A stretch of DNA of 64,000 nt from Streptomyces sp. Alt3 (GTDB lineage Bacteria; Actinomycetota; Actinomycetes; Streptomycetales; Streptomycetaceae), in contig NZ_CP120984.1 of assembly GCF_030719215.1 (NCBI RefSeq), forward strand, positions 1 to 64,000, given 5' to 3'. Positions 24,760 through 32,159 of this stretch are shown piece by piece. How positions within the stretch are numbered: the first letter of the stretch is position 1; each line of letters starts with the position of its first letter. The position numbers were made by a program, and so were the translations under genes. The notes under the pieces were generated by a model. That model was not told where the DNA came from. It was given only the letters and a program-made list of their open reading frames with translations, and did no database searches.

Positions 24760-24831
24760 TCAGCGCGCGAGCAGGACGGCGATGAGGACGATGAACGGGC
24801 TGAACATGCCGAGCAGATAGACGGCGCGCAT
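24760..24831 (-). CDS. Tiny membrane peptide, 23 residues
   Basis: ATG 24831, with GGAAGGGGAGG at ideal distance, encodes MRAVYLLGMFSPF and IVLIAVLLAR, a single hydrophobic helix, then TGA at 24762-24760. It lies in operon order between the DUF2637-like gene and the 24873-25616 gene. The ribosome site and hydrophobic content support a real microprotein. Confidence 0.55.
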   Translation of the reverse strand: MRAVYLLGMFSPFIVLIAVLLAR

Positions 24832-24872
24832 GGCGTGCCTCCCCTTCCGGTTGGTGGTGCGGTGAGGGGGTG

Positions 24873-25616
24873 TCAGCCGGTGCCGGACAGGCGCCTCACC
24901 TTGGTGAGGTGGTTGTCCTGCTGCTCGACCAGGCGGCGGATCTGCTCGGTGAGCGGGGGGTGTGTCTCCCAGTCGCTGTACTGCCTGCGGCCGTAGCAGG
25001 AGGCGTCAGCGATGTGCCAGTTCGTGGCCTCCGGGAATCCGGCCCGCTTCAGGGCCTCAACGGGGCCGAGATCGGCGTAGACGTGCCGGTCGTGAGCGTC
25101 GGCGATGTGCTGGGCCCGCTCGTCGAACGCGGCGGCAGCGGCTGCCGCGCGGCTCTGGGCGTCGACCAGACGGCTCACCGCTGACGGCCACTCCGCGGCG
25201 GCCTCCGGCGTCCGCAGGTAGGCGCACGCCGCGTCCAGCGCCTCTACGTCCCGGCTGTAGAACACCCAGAGGGCGGGGGCGTCCTGGACAACGTCCCGCA
25301 AGTCGGCGACGTAGGCCGCGTCCCGCCACTGCTGCTGCGCACGCTCGAAACAACGGTCCAGGACGCGCAGGGCTTTCTCGCGGATCAGGCGTTCGGCCGG
25401 GTCGTCGTCCTTGTACACGTAGGAGAGCCGGGCGTCATGGTGGGTGGAGGGCTGAACCGACTCTGCCTCCCGGCCCGTGAACGGCTCGAACTCGAAGTCG
25501 AGTCCGCCGAACTCACCACGGCCGACCTTCGTCAGGTACGGCGGGAAGTGCGGCTGGAGGCGGTCCAAAATCTCCGGCATCTCGTCCGGGGTGATCTTGT
25601 GGCTGTTGCTGAACAT
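24873..25616 (-). CDS. Hypothetical plasmid protein
   Basis: The product is 247 residues from ATG 25616, with GGAGAACCCAG upstream. Mostly helical and charged, with aromatic patches (PHFPPYLTKVGRGEFGGLDF; ALWVFYSRDVEALDAACAYL). No transmembrane helix, no motif recognised. It lies within the leftward operon leading into the transfer genes. Confidence 0.5.
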   Translation of the reverse strand: MFSNSHKITPDEMPEILDRLQPHFPPYLTKVGRGEFGGLDFEFEPFTGREAESVQPSTHHDARLSYVYKDDDPAERLIREKALRVLDRCFERAQQQWRDAAYVADLRDVVQDAPALWVFYSRDVEALDAACAYLRTPEAAAEWPSAVSRLVDAQSRAAAAAAAFDERAQHIADAHDRHVYADLGPVEALKRAGFPEATNWHIADASCYGRRQYSDWETHPPLTEQIRRLVEQQDNHLTKVRRLSGTG

Positions 25617-25634
25617 CTGGGTTCTCCGATCGGG

Positions 25635-25817
25635 TCAGGTGAAGCGGGGGCGGGTGCTGTTCTCAGCTGCGGCTGCTCGCCACAGCTCCGTGTGCCGTTC
25701 GACCGCGTCGACCGTGGTCCGGGCGCGGCGCTCGGTGCCCGAGGGGCAGCGGGAGTGGTCCGCGTCGAAGATGGGGTCGTCCTCGGCTGAGACTCCCGGC
25801 CGGTTGCTGTCCTGCAA
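25635..25817 (-). CDS. Small acidic/basic hypothetical protein
   Basis: A TTG start at 25817 with GGAGG just upstream gives 60 residues (MQDSNRPGVSAEDDPIFDAD... ENSTRPRFT). It follows the 25831-25992 gene by 13 bases. The start choice rests only on the ribosome site. Function unknown. Confidence 0.4.
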   Translation of the reverse strand: MQDSNRPGVSAEDDPIFDADHSRCPSGTERRARTTVDAVERHTELWRAAAAENSTRPRFT

Positions 25818-25830
25818 GTGGTCCTCCGGG

Positions 25831-25992
25831 TCAGGAGCGGTTGAGGTAGGCGTCCTGGAGGCGGGTGAACCGCTCGAAGAGCCGGACGCCGGCCGCGCAT
25901 CGGGTGTCGTGCTGGCAGGTGGTGCAGCCCGCCCGGTACGCGTCCCAGATGTCGGCGGCGCGCATGTAGCGGGTGTGCAGGTCATCGGCCAT
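25831..25992 (-). CDS. Small CxxC protein, 53 residues
   Basis: ATG 25992 to TGA 25833-25831 encodes MADDLHTRYMRAADIW, then a CTTCQHDTRC cluster, then a helix (LFERFTRLQDAYLNRS). The CxxC-x5-C spacing suggests a metal-binding microprotein, related in style to the WhiB-like product upstream. It overlaps the preceding gene by 11 bases. Confidence 0.5.
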   Translation of the reverse strand: MADDLHTRYMRAADIWDAYRAGCTTCQHDTRCAAGVRLFERFTRLQDAYLNRS

Positions 25993-26113
25993 GAGGGGTG
26001 GTGCCTCTCGGTGGTGCGGGGTGGACGTTGGTGGCCTGGTGGCCCGCGTCCCACGCCCTCGCAGCCGCCGTTGCGGCGGCTGCGAGGAGCGCGAGAGCGA
26101 GCGGGTGGGCCAT
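25982..26113 (-). CDS. Small possible membrane protein
   Basis: ATG 26113 encodes 43 residues with an Ala/Leu-rich helix (HPLALALLAAAATAAARAW) and a Pro/His-rich tail. No strong ribosome site is seen, and an upstream GTG is possible. It overlaps the next gene slightly. Confidence 0.35.
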   Translation of the reverse strand: MAHPLALALLAAAATAAARAWDAGHQATNVHPAPPRGTTPHGR

Positions 26114-26178
26114 GCCGCACACGGTGACTGCCCGTGCCGCGAGGTGCTGTGCGGCGCGGGCAGCAGGTATGTGCCGGG

Positions 26179-26676
26179 TCAGGACCGGTGCCGCACGGGG
26201 GCGGGGGAGTGCGGCCGGGCGGGGGCCGGGGACGGCTCGGTCCGGCCGTCCCGCTCGTGCGGAGTCGGCCGCATCGGAAGCGCCGCCGCGCCCTGGAGTT
26301 GCTTGCAGGCGGGGCAGGTCCAGCCGGTGAAACCGAACCACCCTGAGCACGTGTCGCACTGCAACGTGCCGCTGTTCTCCACCGGCACCGGGGCCGGGGC
26401 CGTGCTGCGCGGGCGCTGCCCGTTCGACGGCCGGAACGTCACCTTGGGCGCGAGGAGGAGTACCGGCTGCAGTTCGTAACCGGGGTCCATCTCGGCGAGG
26501 GTGCGGCGTGCTTGGCGGCCGGCGGACCGGGCGCGGGCATCGCCGTCGACGACCAGGTGGTGCACGAGCTGGCGGAAGGCGTTGTCGGTCTCGTCGCGTT
26601 CGAAGCCTCGTTGGTTGTCGTCGCGCTCCTGGTCCTCCAGCCAACCGGCCCGGGGGACGAGAGTGGTGGGGCTCAT
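26179..26676 (-). CDS. Zinc-ribbon protein
   Basis: I choose ATG 26676 (MSPTTLVPRAGWLEDQ), which overlaps the WhiB-like stop as ATGA; 165 residues. The middle has two CxxC pairs, CDTCSGWFGFTGWTCPACK, a typical zinc ribbon, followed by a Pro/Arg-rich disordered tail. It may bind nucleic acid or a partner of the transfer operon. Confidence 0.5.
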   Translation of the reverse strand: MSPTTLVPRAGWLEDQERDDNQRGFERDETDNAFRQLVHHLVVDGDARARSAGRQARRTLAEMDPGYELQPVLLLAPKVTFRPSNGQRPRSTAPAPVPVENSGTLQCDTCSGWFGFTGWTCPACKQLQGAAALPMRPTPHERDGRTEPSPAPARPHSPAPVRHRS

Positions 26677-27215
26677 GCCGCCACCGCCCATCCGGCACGT
26701 GCCGGGCGGGCGGCGCGGATCTGGTGGATCTGAGCGGAGAGGGTACGGAGCCGGTCGTTCTGGGCGGCGGTCCGCAACGCGATGGCGCGGGGTCCGCCAT
26801 TGCGGCTGGAGTCGGGGTTCGTGCTCGCCTCGTGCTGGAGCTGGGTGGTGAGCGTGTCGAGCCGGCGGCCTTCGGTGTCCCGGTCCGCGTCGACCGCGGC
26901 CGCCAGGCGCTCAGTGTGGGCAGCGCGGTGGGCGGCGAGCTCGCGGCCGGTCCGGCCGGCACGCACCATCTCGTCCGTGTCGGGTCGTCCGTCGCCGTCG
27001 CGCAGGGCGAGTTCCTCGCACGCGGCCCGCACGGGGCAGCCGGTGCGGAGGCGGATCGCCTCGGTACGGCGGGCCTGCCAGGCGGCGAGCCCCTGGTCGT
27101 CGGCGCAGAAATAGAGGTCCGGGTCACCGCCAGCGCGCGCTGCGCTGGAGTCGACCGCGGCCTGGATTACGGCCCGGCGTGTGTGCCGGGCCTGAGTGGA
27201 TGTCATCCTGTGCAT
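26673..27215 (-). CDS. WhiB-like protein with three cysteines
   Basis: The product is 180 residues from ATG 27215 (ATG 27206 possible). The N-terminal part resembles WhiB proteins: DPDLYFCADDQ, then RLRTGCPVRAACEELALRDGD. Classical members have four cysteines binding a [4Fe-4S] cluster (C...CxxC...C); here only three are evident because the residue before GCPV is not Cys. The usual GVWGG turn is also replaced. It may therefore be a degenerate or zinc-binding relative. The C-terminal half is a charged helix. First gene of the leftward run after two terminators. Confidence 0.55.
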   Translation of the reverse strand: MHRMTSTQARHTRRAVIQAAVDSSAARAGGDPDLYFCADDQGLAAWQARRTEAIRLRTGCPVRAACEELALRDGDGRPDTDEMVRAGRTGRELAAHRAAHTERLAAAVDADRDTEGRRLDTLTTQLQHEASTNPDSSRNGGPRAIALRTAAQNDRLRTLSAQIHQIRAARPARAGWAVAA

Positions 27216-27250
27216 GCGCGTTTGCCCTTCTACAGAGGGTGAACTGCGAA

Positions 27251-27286
27251 GACGAACCCCCGGGCATGCCCGCCTGGGGGTTCGTC
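27251..27286 (-). terminator. Second terminator after the 27397-28107 gene
   Basis: GACGAACCCCC (27251-27261) pairs with GGGGGTTCGTC (27276-27286). With the hairpin at 27326-27373 it makes a tandem terminator, so the WhiB-like gene needs its own promoter in the 35 bases before its start. Confidence 0.6.
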
Positions 27287-27325
27287 GTGTTCAGGGCCGG
27301 TGGCCCTGGGCTGCTGTACGAGCAG

Positions 27326-27373
27326 CCACGGCCCCGGCCGCCCCCTCTTGAAGCGGGGCGGCCGGGGCCGTGG
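27326..27373 (-). terminator. 19-bp hairpin terminator
   Basis: CCACGGCCCCGGCCGCCCC (27326-27344) pairs perfectly with 27355-27373 across a 10-base loop. It lies 24 bases after the stop of the zinc protein gene. Confidence 0.75.
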
Positions 27374-27396
27374 TCGTTCGTCGCGGGTATTCGAGG

Positions 27397-28107
27397 TCAG
27401 AACGAGGTACGCGTCCAGGCCGGGAAGCGTTGCGCGCATCGTCCGCAGTGGGGCCGGTGGATGATCCGGCACCATCCGGCAGCGACCGCCTCGACGAGGC
27501 TGGACGCGGTGGCGCCGCAGCGCTCGCACTGGAGTTGGCCCTCCTCCAGCTGCGCGGCAGCCTGGTGGGAAACCAGCGGAGCCTCGGGACCGTCGGTGGG
27601 GCGCGCGCCCTGCGGAACGGTGCGACGCTGGTCTGCCTGCCGCACACGGTGGAAGGCGGCAGCCCACTCAGCGCGGCGTTCGACCGCCCCACTCTCGCTG
27701 CGCCCCCGCAGGGTCTGGTCAGTCTGCGGGCTGAATGCCTTGGGCAGCACCGAGGTGGCCTGGCGGCTGGAGGCTTCCGTGGCGGCGTCGGTCAGGGCGT
27801 GGCGCCACTCGGGGATCGTGATGTCGAACTGGACCCTGCGGTTGCTGCTCCGGCAGTGGACTGCGGCGGCGACGTGGGCCTTGCCGGTGTGGTGAGGGAC
27901 CAGCTTTTGCACCTTGCTCTGCATGCCGGTGATGGGCACCCAGGTCTCGCAGTCCTGGCAGACCAGTACGGCCTTGAGCGGGTTGCGGAGGTCGATGTGC
28001 GAGGGCAGGAGCTGAGAGAGCTTGATGGCAGGAAGGGCGCTGACCCGCTTGGTGCGGGTCCGGCGGGGGCGTTCTTTGGCGGTGGGCATCGCGGCGGTGA
28101 CGGGCAT
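27397..28107 (-). CDS. Double zinc-finger protein
   Basis: I choose ATG 28107 (MPVTAAMPTAKERPRRTRTK), with AGGAGATCCCGC upstream; 236 residues. A basic N-terminus precedes a first cluster (LVCQDCETWVPI ... HHTGKAHVAAAVHC) and a second near the C-terminus (LQCERCGATA ... HRPHCGRCAQRF). Such proteins recur in Streptomyces conjugative elements and probably bind nucleic acid. It is a separate unit, closed by two terminators. Confidence 0.5.
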   Translation of the reverse strand: MPVTAAMPTAKERPRRTRTKRVSALPAIKLSQLLPSHIDLRNPLKAVLVCQDCETWVPITGMQSKVQKLVPHHTGKAHVAAAVHCRSSNRRVQFDITIPEWRHALTDAATEASSRQATSVLPKAFSPQTDQTLRGRSESGAVERRAEWAAAFHRVRQADQRRTVPQGARPTDGPEAPLVSHQAAAQLEEGQLQCERCGATASSLVEAVAAGWCRIIHRPHCGRCAQRFPAWTRTSF

Positions 28108-28350
28108 GCGGGATCTCCTCATGTGCGAAGGGGAAGGGGGCGGCGTCGCGGTGCTCTCTCCGCCCGTCAGGCCGCGCGGGTGACCCCGGCGTCCTGTCGG
28201 ACGGACAGCACATAGCGCTGCGACGTGCAGTAGAGAGTCAAGAACCCGGCGGATTTGTTGGTGCCATCAACCCCGGTCCCCTCTTACGAGGCGGACGACT
28301 TTCTACGTTGGATTAGTCGGTGTTCCGTGAGGCCCACCGACTTACATACA

Positions 28351-28391
28351 TCAGGTTGCCTCAGGTACCCTCAGGTGTCAAGCGGTATAGT
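28351..28391 (+). promoter_or_regulatory. Three helically phased repeats and -10 before the GntR gene
   Basis: TCAGGT recurs at 28351, 28361 and 28371, exactly 10 bases apart, all on one DNA face. TATAGT at 28386-28391 is a good -10, but no -35 is seen at the right distance, since the repeats occupy it. An activator or the GntR protein itself probably binds here. Confidence 0.55.
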
Positions 28392-28427
28392 GAGGCACCT
28401 AGACGGAAATGAAGGAGGCGAGGCGCC

Positions 28428-29186
28428 ATGCCAGGGCAACCGAGGGCCGACAACCGGCCGCCGTACGCGCGCATCGCGGGTCACTACCGCGACCTCATTG
28501 GTTCCGGGGAACTCGCGCCAGGCGAACTGCTGCCCAGCATCCGAGCCCTGGCGAACCAGTGGAACGTCAGCACTGCAACGGCCGACCGTGCCATGAAGCT
28601 GCTGCGGGATGAGCAGCTGGTGCACGGCATCCCGGGCGTCGGCACCGAAGTCATGGCGCGGCCCCTGTCCCTCGCATCGGGGTCCGAACGTCACGACCGC
28701 AGCAGCAAGACGAAATCGTCGTGGGGCGTGGGCGAGAAGTCCTCCGGCCACACCGCTGGCATGGTGCCGGCCCCCAAGAGCGTCGCGTGTGTGCTCGGCA
28801 TCGACCCTGGTGACGACGTGATTCGCCGAAGCCGCGTCTACCGGGACGCTCACGGGATCGTCTCCCACTCAACGTCCTGGATCCCAGCGGAGTTCTCCCG
28901 GGTGCTGCCCGAGCTCGCGCGCAGCGAGCGCCTCAAGGGAGGTCTGTCGCTGGACCTCATCGCTGAAGCCACCGGGCGCCAGGTTGAACAGCGCATAGAT
29001 GAGGAGACCGCTCGCATCGCTACGAAGGAGGATCTGGAGCTCCTAGAGCTGGACGCCGAAACCGTCGCAGCGATCCTGGTACTGACCGCCAGGTTCCTGG
29101 ACGTCGACGGCCAGCTCCTCGAGTACGGCGTAGACCTGGGTGGTCCTGGCCGCACGCGACGCACCACGTCCGAGGTGCTGCGGTGA
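28428..29186 (+). CDS. GntR-family transcriptional regulator (HutC/UTRA type)
   Basis: The product is 252 residues from ATG 28428, with GAAGGAGG upstream. The N-terminal winged helix is clear: YARIAGHYRDLIGSGELAPGE, LPSIRALANQWNVSTATADRAM, LVHGIPGVGTEV. The C-terminal domain from about residue 115 has the UTRA pattern (VIRRSRVYRDAHGIVSHSTSWI). Proteins of this class include the KorA/KorSA transfer repressors of Streptomyces plasmids. Its stop overlaps the next GTG as GTGA, so it is coupled to a P-loop kinase. Confidence 0.85.
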   Translation: MPGQPRADNRPPYARIAGHYRDLIGSGELAPGELLPSIRALANQWNVSTATADRAMKLLRDEQLVHGIPGVGTEVMARPLSLASGSERHDRSSKTKSSWGVGEKSSGHTAGMVPAPKSVACVLGIDPGDDVIRRSRVYRDAHGIVSHSTSWIPAEFSRVLPELARSERLKGGLSLDLIAEATGRQVEQRIDEETARIATKEDLELLELDAETVAAILVLTARFLDVDGQLLEYGVDLGGPGRTRRTTSEVLR

Positions 29187-29884
29187 ACGCCAGCGACGCC
29201 GTACTCCTGGACGACACCCTCACCAGCTACCTCGAAGCACGCCACGGCGAGCTCATTCGCGCTGAGCACGCCGACACCCTGACTCTGGAAGGACGATTCG
29301 AGATCAGCCGCATCTCCACAGCGTTGCCCGGTCGCCAGGGGCCTGCGCCCCGCGCAATCCTCATGACTGGTCTGCAGGGTGCTGGAAAAACGACCCTCGC
29401 CCGCGCCTTGGAGGATGCCGGCTTCCGGCGCCTCTGCCCTGACGAGGAAATGTTCCGCCGCTACGGACACTACGGTCGCGACTTCCCCCGCGGCGAGTTC
29501 CTTGTCCGGGAGGCACCCGTCCTCAAGGACATCGCCCTGGGCGTACAGCAGCTCCTGGCGGCCGGACACGAAGTCGTAGTCGACCACGGGTTCTGGACAC
29601 GGGAAGAGCGTGCCTTGTGGGCGGCGACCATCATGGAAGCCGGCGGTGAGCCCGTACTGATCTACCTGCCTGCGCCTCACGAGGTGCGCTGGGAAAGGAT
29701 CCGGAAGCGCAACGCAAAGTCGCTGGTTGATGCGAACAGCATCTCGTTCAGCGAGGACGACCTGCTTCGGCATGCGAACCGCTTCGAGACGCCCACCGCC
29801 GACGAACCGCACATCGTTTACGGCGGAGATCCGGCGCACGTCCTGGCAGAGCTTCGCCATGCAAGTTCTGGCGGTCCTCATTGA
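29183..29884 (+). CDS. P-loop kinase, zeta-toxin/polynucleotide-kinase-like
   Basis: Starts at GTG 29183 inside the GntR stop; 233 residues. Walker A is MTGLQGAGKTTLARAL near residue 60. DHGFW is a possible Walker B/substrate motif, and RWERIRKRNAKS gives the lid arginines. The size and motifs fit the AAA_33 group of small kinases that includes zeta toxins. Coupling to a regulator gene is toxin-antitoxin-like, but the partner is a GntR repressor and not an epsilon antitoxin. Substrate unknown. Confidence 0.65.
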   Translation: MNASDAVLLDDTLTSYLEARHGELIRAEHADTLTLEGRFEISRISTALPGRQGPAPRAILMTGLQGAGKTTLARALEDAGFRRLCPDEEMFRRYGHYGRDFPRGEFLVREAPVLKDIALGVQQLLAAGHEVVVDHGFWTREERALWAATIMEAGGEPVLIYLPAPHEVRWERIRKRNAKSLVDANSISFSEDDLLRHANRFETPTADEPHIVYGGDPAHVLAELRHASSGGPH

Positions 29885-29955
29885 CCACGACCTCCCATAC
29901 GCAGCTCTTGGCGCTCAGTGACCATGACCGTGCTCAGGTAGTGCGACTGCGTAAA

Positions 29956-30000
29956 GTGACATCGGCCGGTGACATTCGGAATGTCACCGCCACTTGTCAC
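29956..30000. promoter_or_regulatory. Nested palindromic operator before the XRE-TPR gene
   Basis: GGTGACATTC (29968-29977) and GAATGTCACC (29979-29988) form a perfect 21-bp palindrome centred on 29978. Outer half-sites GTGACA (29956-29961) and TGTCAC (29995-30000) are placed symmetrically about the same base. Four half-sites on two axes suggest cooperative binding of two dimers. Confidence 0.65.
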
Positions 30001-30120
30001 CTCCGCGCGAACATGGGTGCGTGCCATGCTCGCCCGCAGAGGGGCTGGCTTCTGCTCCGCTGACAGCACCTTGTTGGGGCGCAGGATGCGCCGCTGGACC
30101 GTACGGTGAAGGGATCGGCG

Positions 30121-31350
30121 ATGGATGAACGTCCCGACTGGGCGCGCCGGATGGTCGAGGAGCGCGCCGCCCGCGACTGGTCGCAGGCCGACGCCATACG
30201 CGCGCTGATGGCCCGACTCCCCGATGACCAAGAGGTCAGTGAGCAGGACCTGCTTCGCCAGTGGAAGCGTTGGGAACGCGGCGACGCCCAGCCGACGAAG
30301 TACCGGTCCGCCATCGCCGCCGTCTTCAACACAACGACGGGTGCCTTCTTCCCCGAGCGGGGCCGCCGTGACGGGCGAGCCGAGATCTTGCAGGTCAGCG
30401 GCATGGACACCGTGGACGTCATCGCTCGGCTACGTGCCTCCGACATCGACGTGGCCACCCTGGATGCGCTGCGGATTACTGCGGATCGGCTGTGCTGCGA
30501 GTACGCATACTTGCCCGCCGACCAACTGCTCCTGGAGGGCAAGGCGTGGCTGGCCCGCGTCGTGGGCCTCCAGCACCAGCGGGTCAGCCTGGCACAGCAC
30601 CGCGAGATCATCGCGCTCGCCGGGAAGCTCTCGCTCTTGGTGGGCTGCGTCGAGTACGACTCCGGCCGACCTCGCGACGCGGAGGCCACACGGCAGGCCG
30701 CGCTGATGCTCGGCCAGGAGGCCGGGGAGTTGAGCGTGCAGGGTTGGGCGCATGAGATGCGAGCATGGTTTGCGCTGACGAGGGGCGACTACCGTGGTGT
30801 TATCGCGGCTTCAGAGGCCGGCATTGCCGTGGCGCCAACTGAGAGCGTTGCCGTGCAGCTGCATGCGCAGAGGGCGAAAGCATGGGCGCGGCTAGGGGAC
30901 CGGACTCAGACCGAGGTGGCGTTGGACCAGGGCCGTCAGCTCCTGGAGCGCTTGCCGTACCCGGAAAACATCGAGGACCACTTCGTCGTGGACCCTGCCA
31001 AGTGGGATTTCTACCGGATGGACGCGCTACGCAAGGTCGGCGAGAACCGTCTCGCAGAGCAGCTGGCTCACGAAGTAATCCGGGCCGGAACGGACTTCGA
31101 CGGGACAGAACGCTCGCCCATGCGAATCGCGGAGGCCCGGGTCACCTTGGGCGTGGTCGCGGCCCGCGAAGGCGACCTGGACTCCGCGCTCGGCTTCGGG
31201 GAAAGGGCTCTCACAGGCAGCCGACGGTCGCTGCCGTCGCTGGCGATGGTTTCCGCTGACCTCGGTCAGGCCCTCCAGTCCCACTACCCGCATGCGTCAG
31301 AAGCCCAGGCTTTCATAGCTCATCTCCGCGAGCTGAGAGGTGGTCAGTGA
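30121..31350 (+). CDS. XRE-type regulator with TPR region
   Basis: Starts at ATG 30121 (MDERPDWARRMVEERAARDW), with GAAGGGA upstream; 409 residues. The N-terminal HTH is atypical, with a WKRWERGDAQPTKYRSAIA recognition-helix region (about 42-60). The rest is TPR-like helical hairpins (AEQLAHEVIRAGTDFDGTERS; LGVVAAREGDLDSALGFGERAL). Such proteins act as peptide- or signal-responsive regulators in Streptomyces. The nested operator upstream suggests autoregulation. Confidence 0.75.
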   Translation: MDERPDWARRMVEERAARDWSQADAIRALMARLPDDQEVSEQDLLRQWKRWERGDAQPTKYRSAIAAVFNTTTGAFFPERGRRDGRAEILQVSGMDTVDVIARLRASDIDVATLDALRITADRLCCEYAYLPADQLLLEGKAWLARVVGLQHQRVSLAQHREIIALAGKLSLLVGCVEYDSGRPRDAEATRQAALMLGQEAGELSVQGWAHEMRAWFALTRGDYRGVIAASEAGIAVAPTESVAVQLHAQRAKAWARLGDRTQTEVALDQGRQLLERLPYPENIEDHFVVDPAKWDFYRMDALRKVGENRLAEQLAHEVIRAGTDFDGTERSPMRIAEARVTLGVVAAREGDLDSALGFGERALTGSRRSLPSLAMVSADLGQALQSHYPHASEAQAFIAHLRELRGGQ

Positions 31351-31409
31351 CTGACCGCAAAGAACGCTCACGACTTACCGCGGGACACACAAAGAAGCAT
31401 AGATCCATG

Positions 31410-31415
31410 TATAGT
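31410..31415 (+). promoter_or_regulatory. Candidate -10 for the small XRE gene
   Basis: TATAGT lies 24 bases before the start at 31439, in a locally AT-rich patch that stands out in this GC-rich sequence. A clear -35 is not seen. Confidence 0.35.
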
Positions 31416-31438
31416 TTCAGTGGCACTAAGGAGTACAC

Positions 31439-31690
31439 ATGGACGCCATTGAAGCTCTCCTGTCGCGACCGAACCTGCCTCCCCCGGCAGCGCGCGCGGC
31501 TTTGCGGCGGGCAGATGGCCTCACCCAAGCGGAAGTCGCAGAGGCGTTGGAAGTGAGCCGCGTCGCCTTCCATCGCTGGGAGACGGGCCAGGCTGAACCG
31601 CGAGCTCGATCCCGTGCCGCCTACCTGCGCCTCCTCCAAGGCTTGGCGAAGAAACACCCTGAAATAAGCATGGAGAACAAATCAGCCTAA
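31439..31690 (+). CDS. Small XRE-family DNA-binding protein
   Basis: The product is 83 residues from ATG 31439, with AAGGAG upstream. The HTH is LRRADGLTQAEVAEALEVSRVAFHRWETGQAEPR (residues 22-55), a canonical Cro/C1 type. It resembles the N-terminal HTH of the Tap-like protein in style. It is probably a local repressor, perhaps of the replication genes downstream. Confidence 0.75.
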   Translation: MDAIEALLSRPNLPPPAARAALRRADGLTQAEVAEALEVSRVAFHRWETGQAEPRARSRAAYLRLLQGLAKKHPEISMENKSA

Positions 31691-31707
31691 GCCTCTCTAC
31701 ACACAGA

Positions 31708-31738
31708 AACGGTCCTCGTCGCCACAACGAGGACCGTT
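31708..31738 (+). terminator. 12-bp hairpin terminator
   Basis: AACGGTCCTCGT (31708-31719) pairs with ACGAGGACCGTT (31727-31738), 18 bases after the small XRE gene. Confidence 0.65.
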
Positions 31739-32159
31739 CACCTGCAAATAAGTCGACTCGCAGCCTGCAAGCATCCCGAGTCGTGCCCGGTGAGGTGACC
31801 TCGCCCGGGGGTGATGCCCGTGGACCTATCGGTCCGCGTTTCACCTCTACCCAGGATAAGCGGACCATGTCACGGATCGCCACCATCTGAGTCTCCTGTC
31901 AGGTCACATCTGCTGGTCACGGCTTCCCTATTAGGGGAGATCGCCACATGCACCGCCCGCCCTGCCCACGCCGTCGGCATCCAGCTGCGGCTCGACGAAT
32001 CTTTCCTTCCTGGAGTGTCACACCGACGCCTGAGGCGACACCGGCAGGAGGCGTGACCACGGCCTTCGCTACCTTCGCCCCGGCCGTGAACACCGCGCCT
32101 ACACTCGGCATCCTCCTGCGCGCCCCGCACTCGATCGCTCGCGTTCCGGGCGGTGAGCT
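31739..32159. other. Leader region of the replication operon
   Basis: No supported gene. A GC-rich inverted repeat lies near 31787-31812 (CCCGGTGAGGT against ACCTCGCCCGGG). The rest presumably holds the promoter of the rep genes, which I could not place. Confidence 0.4.
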
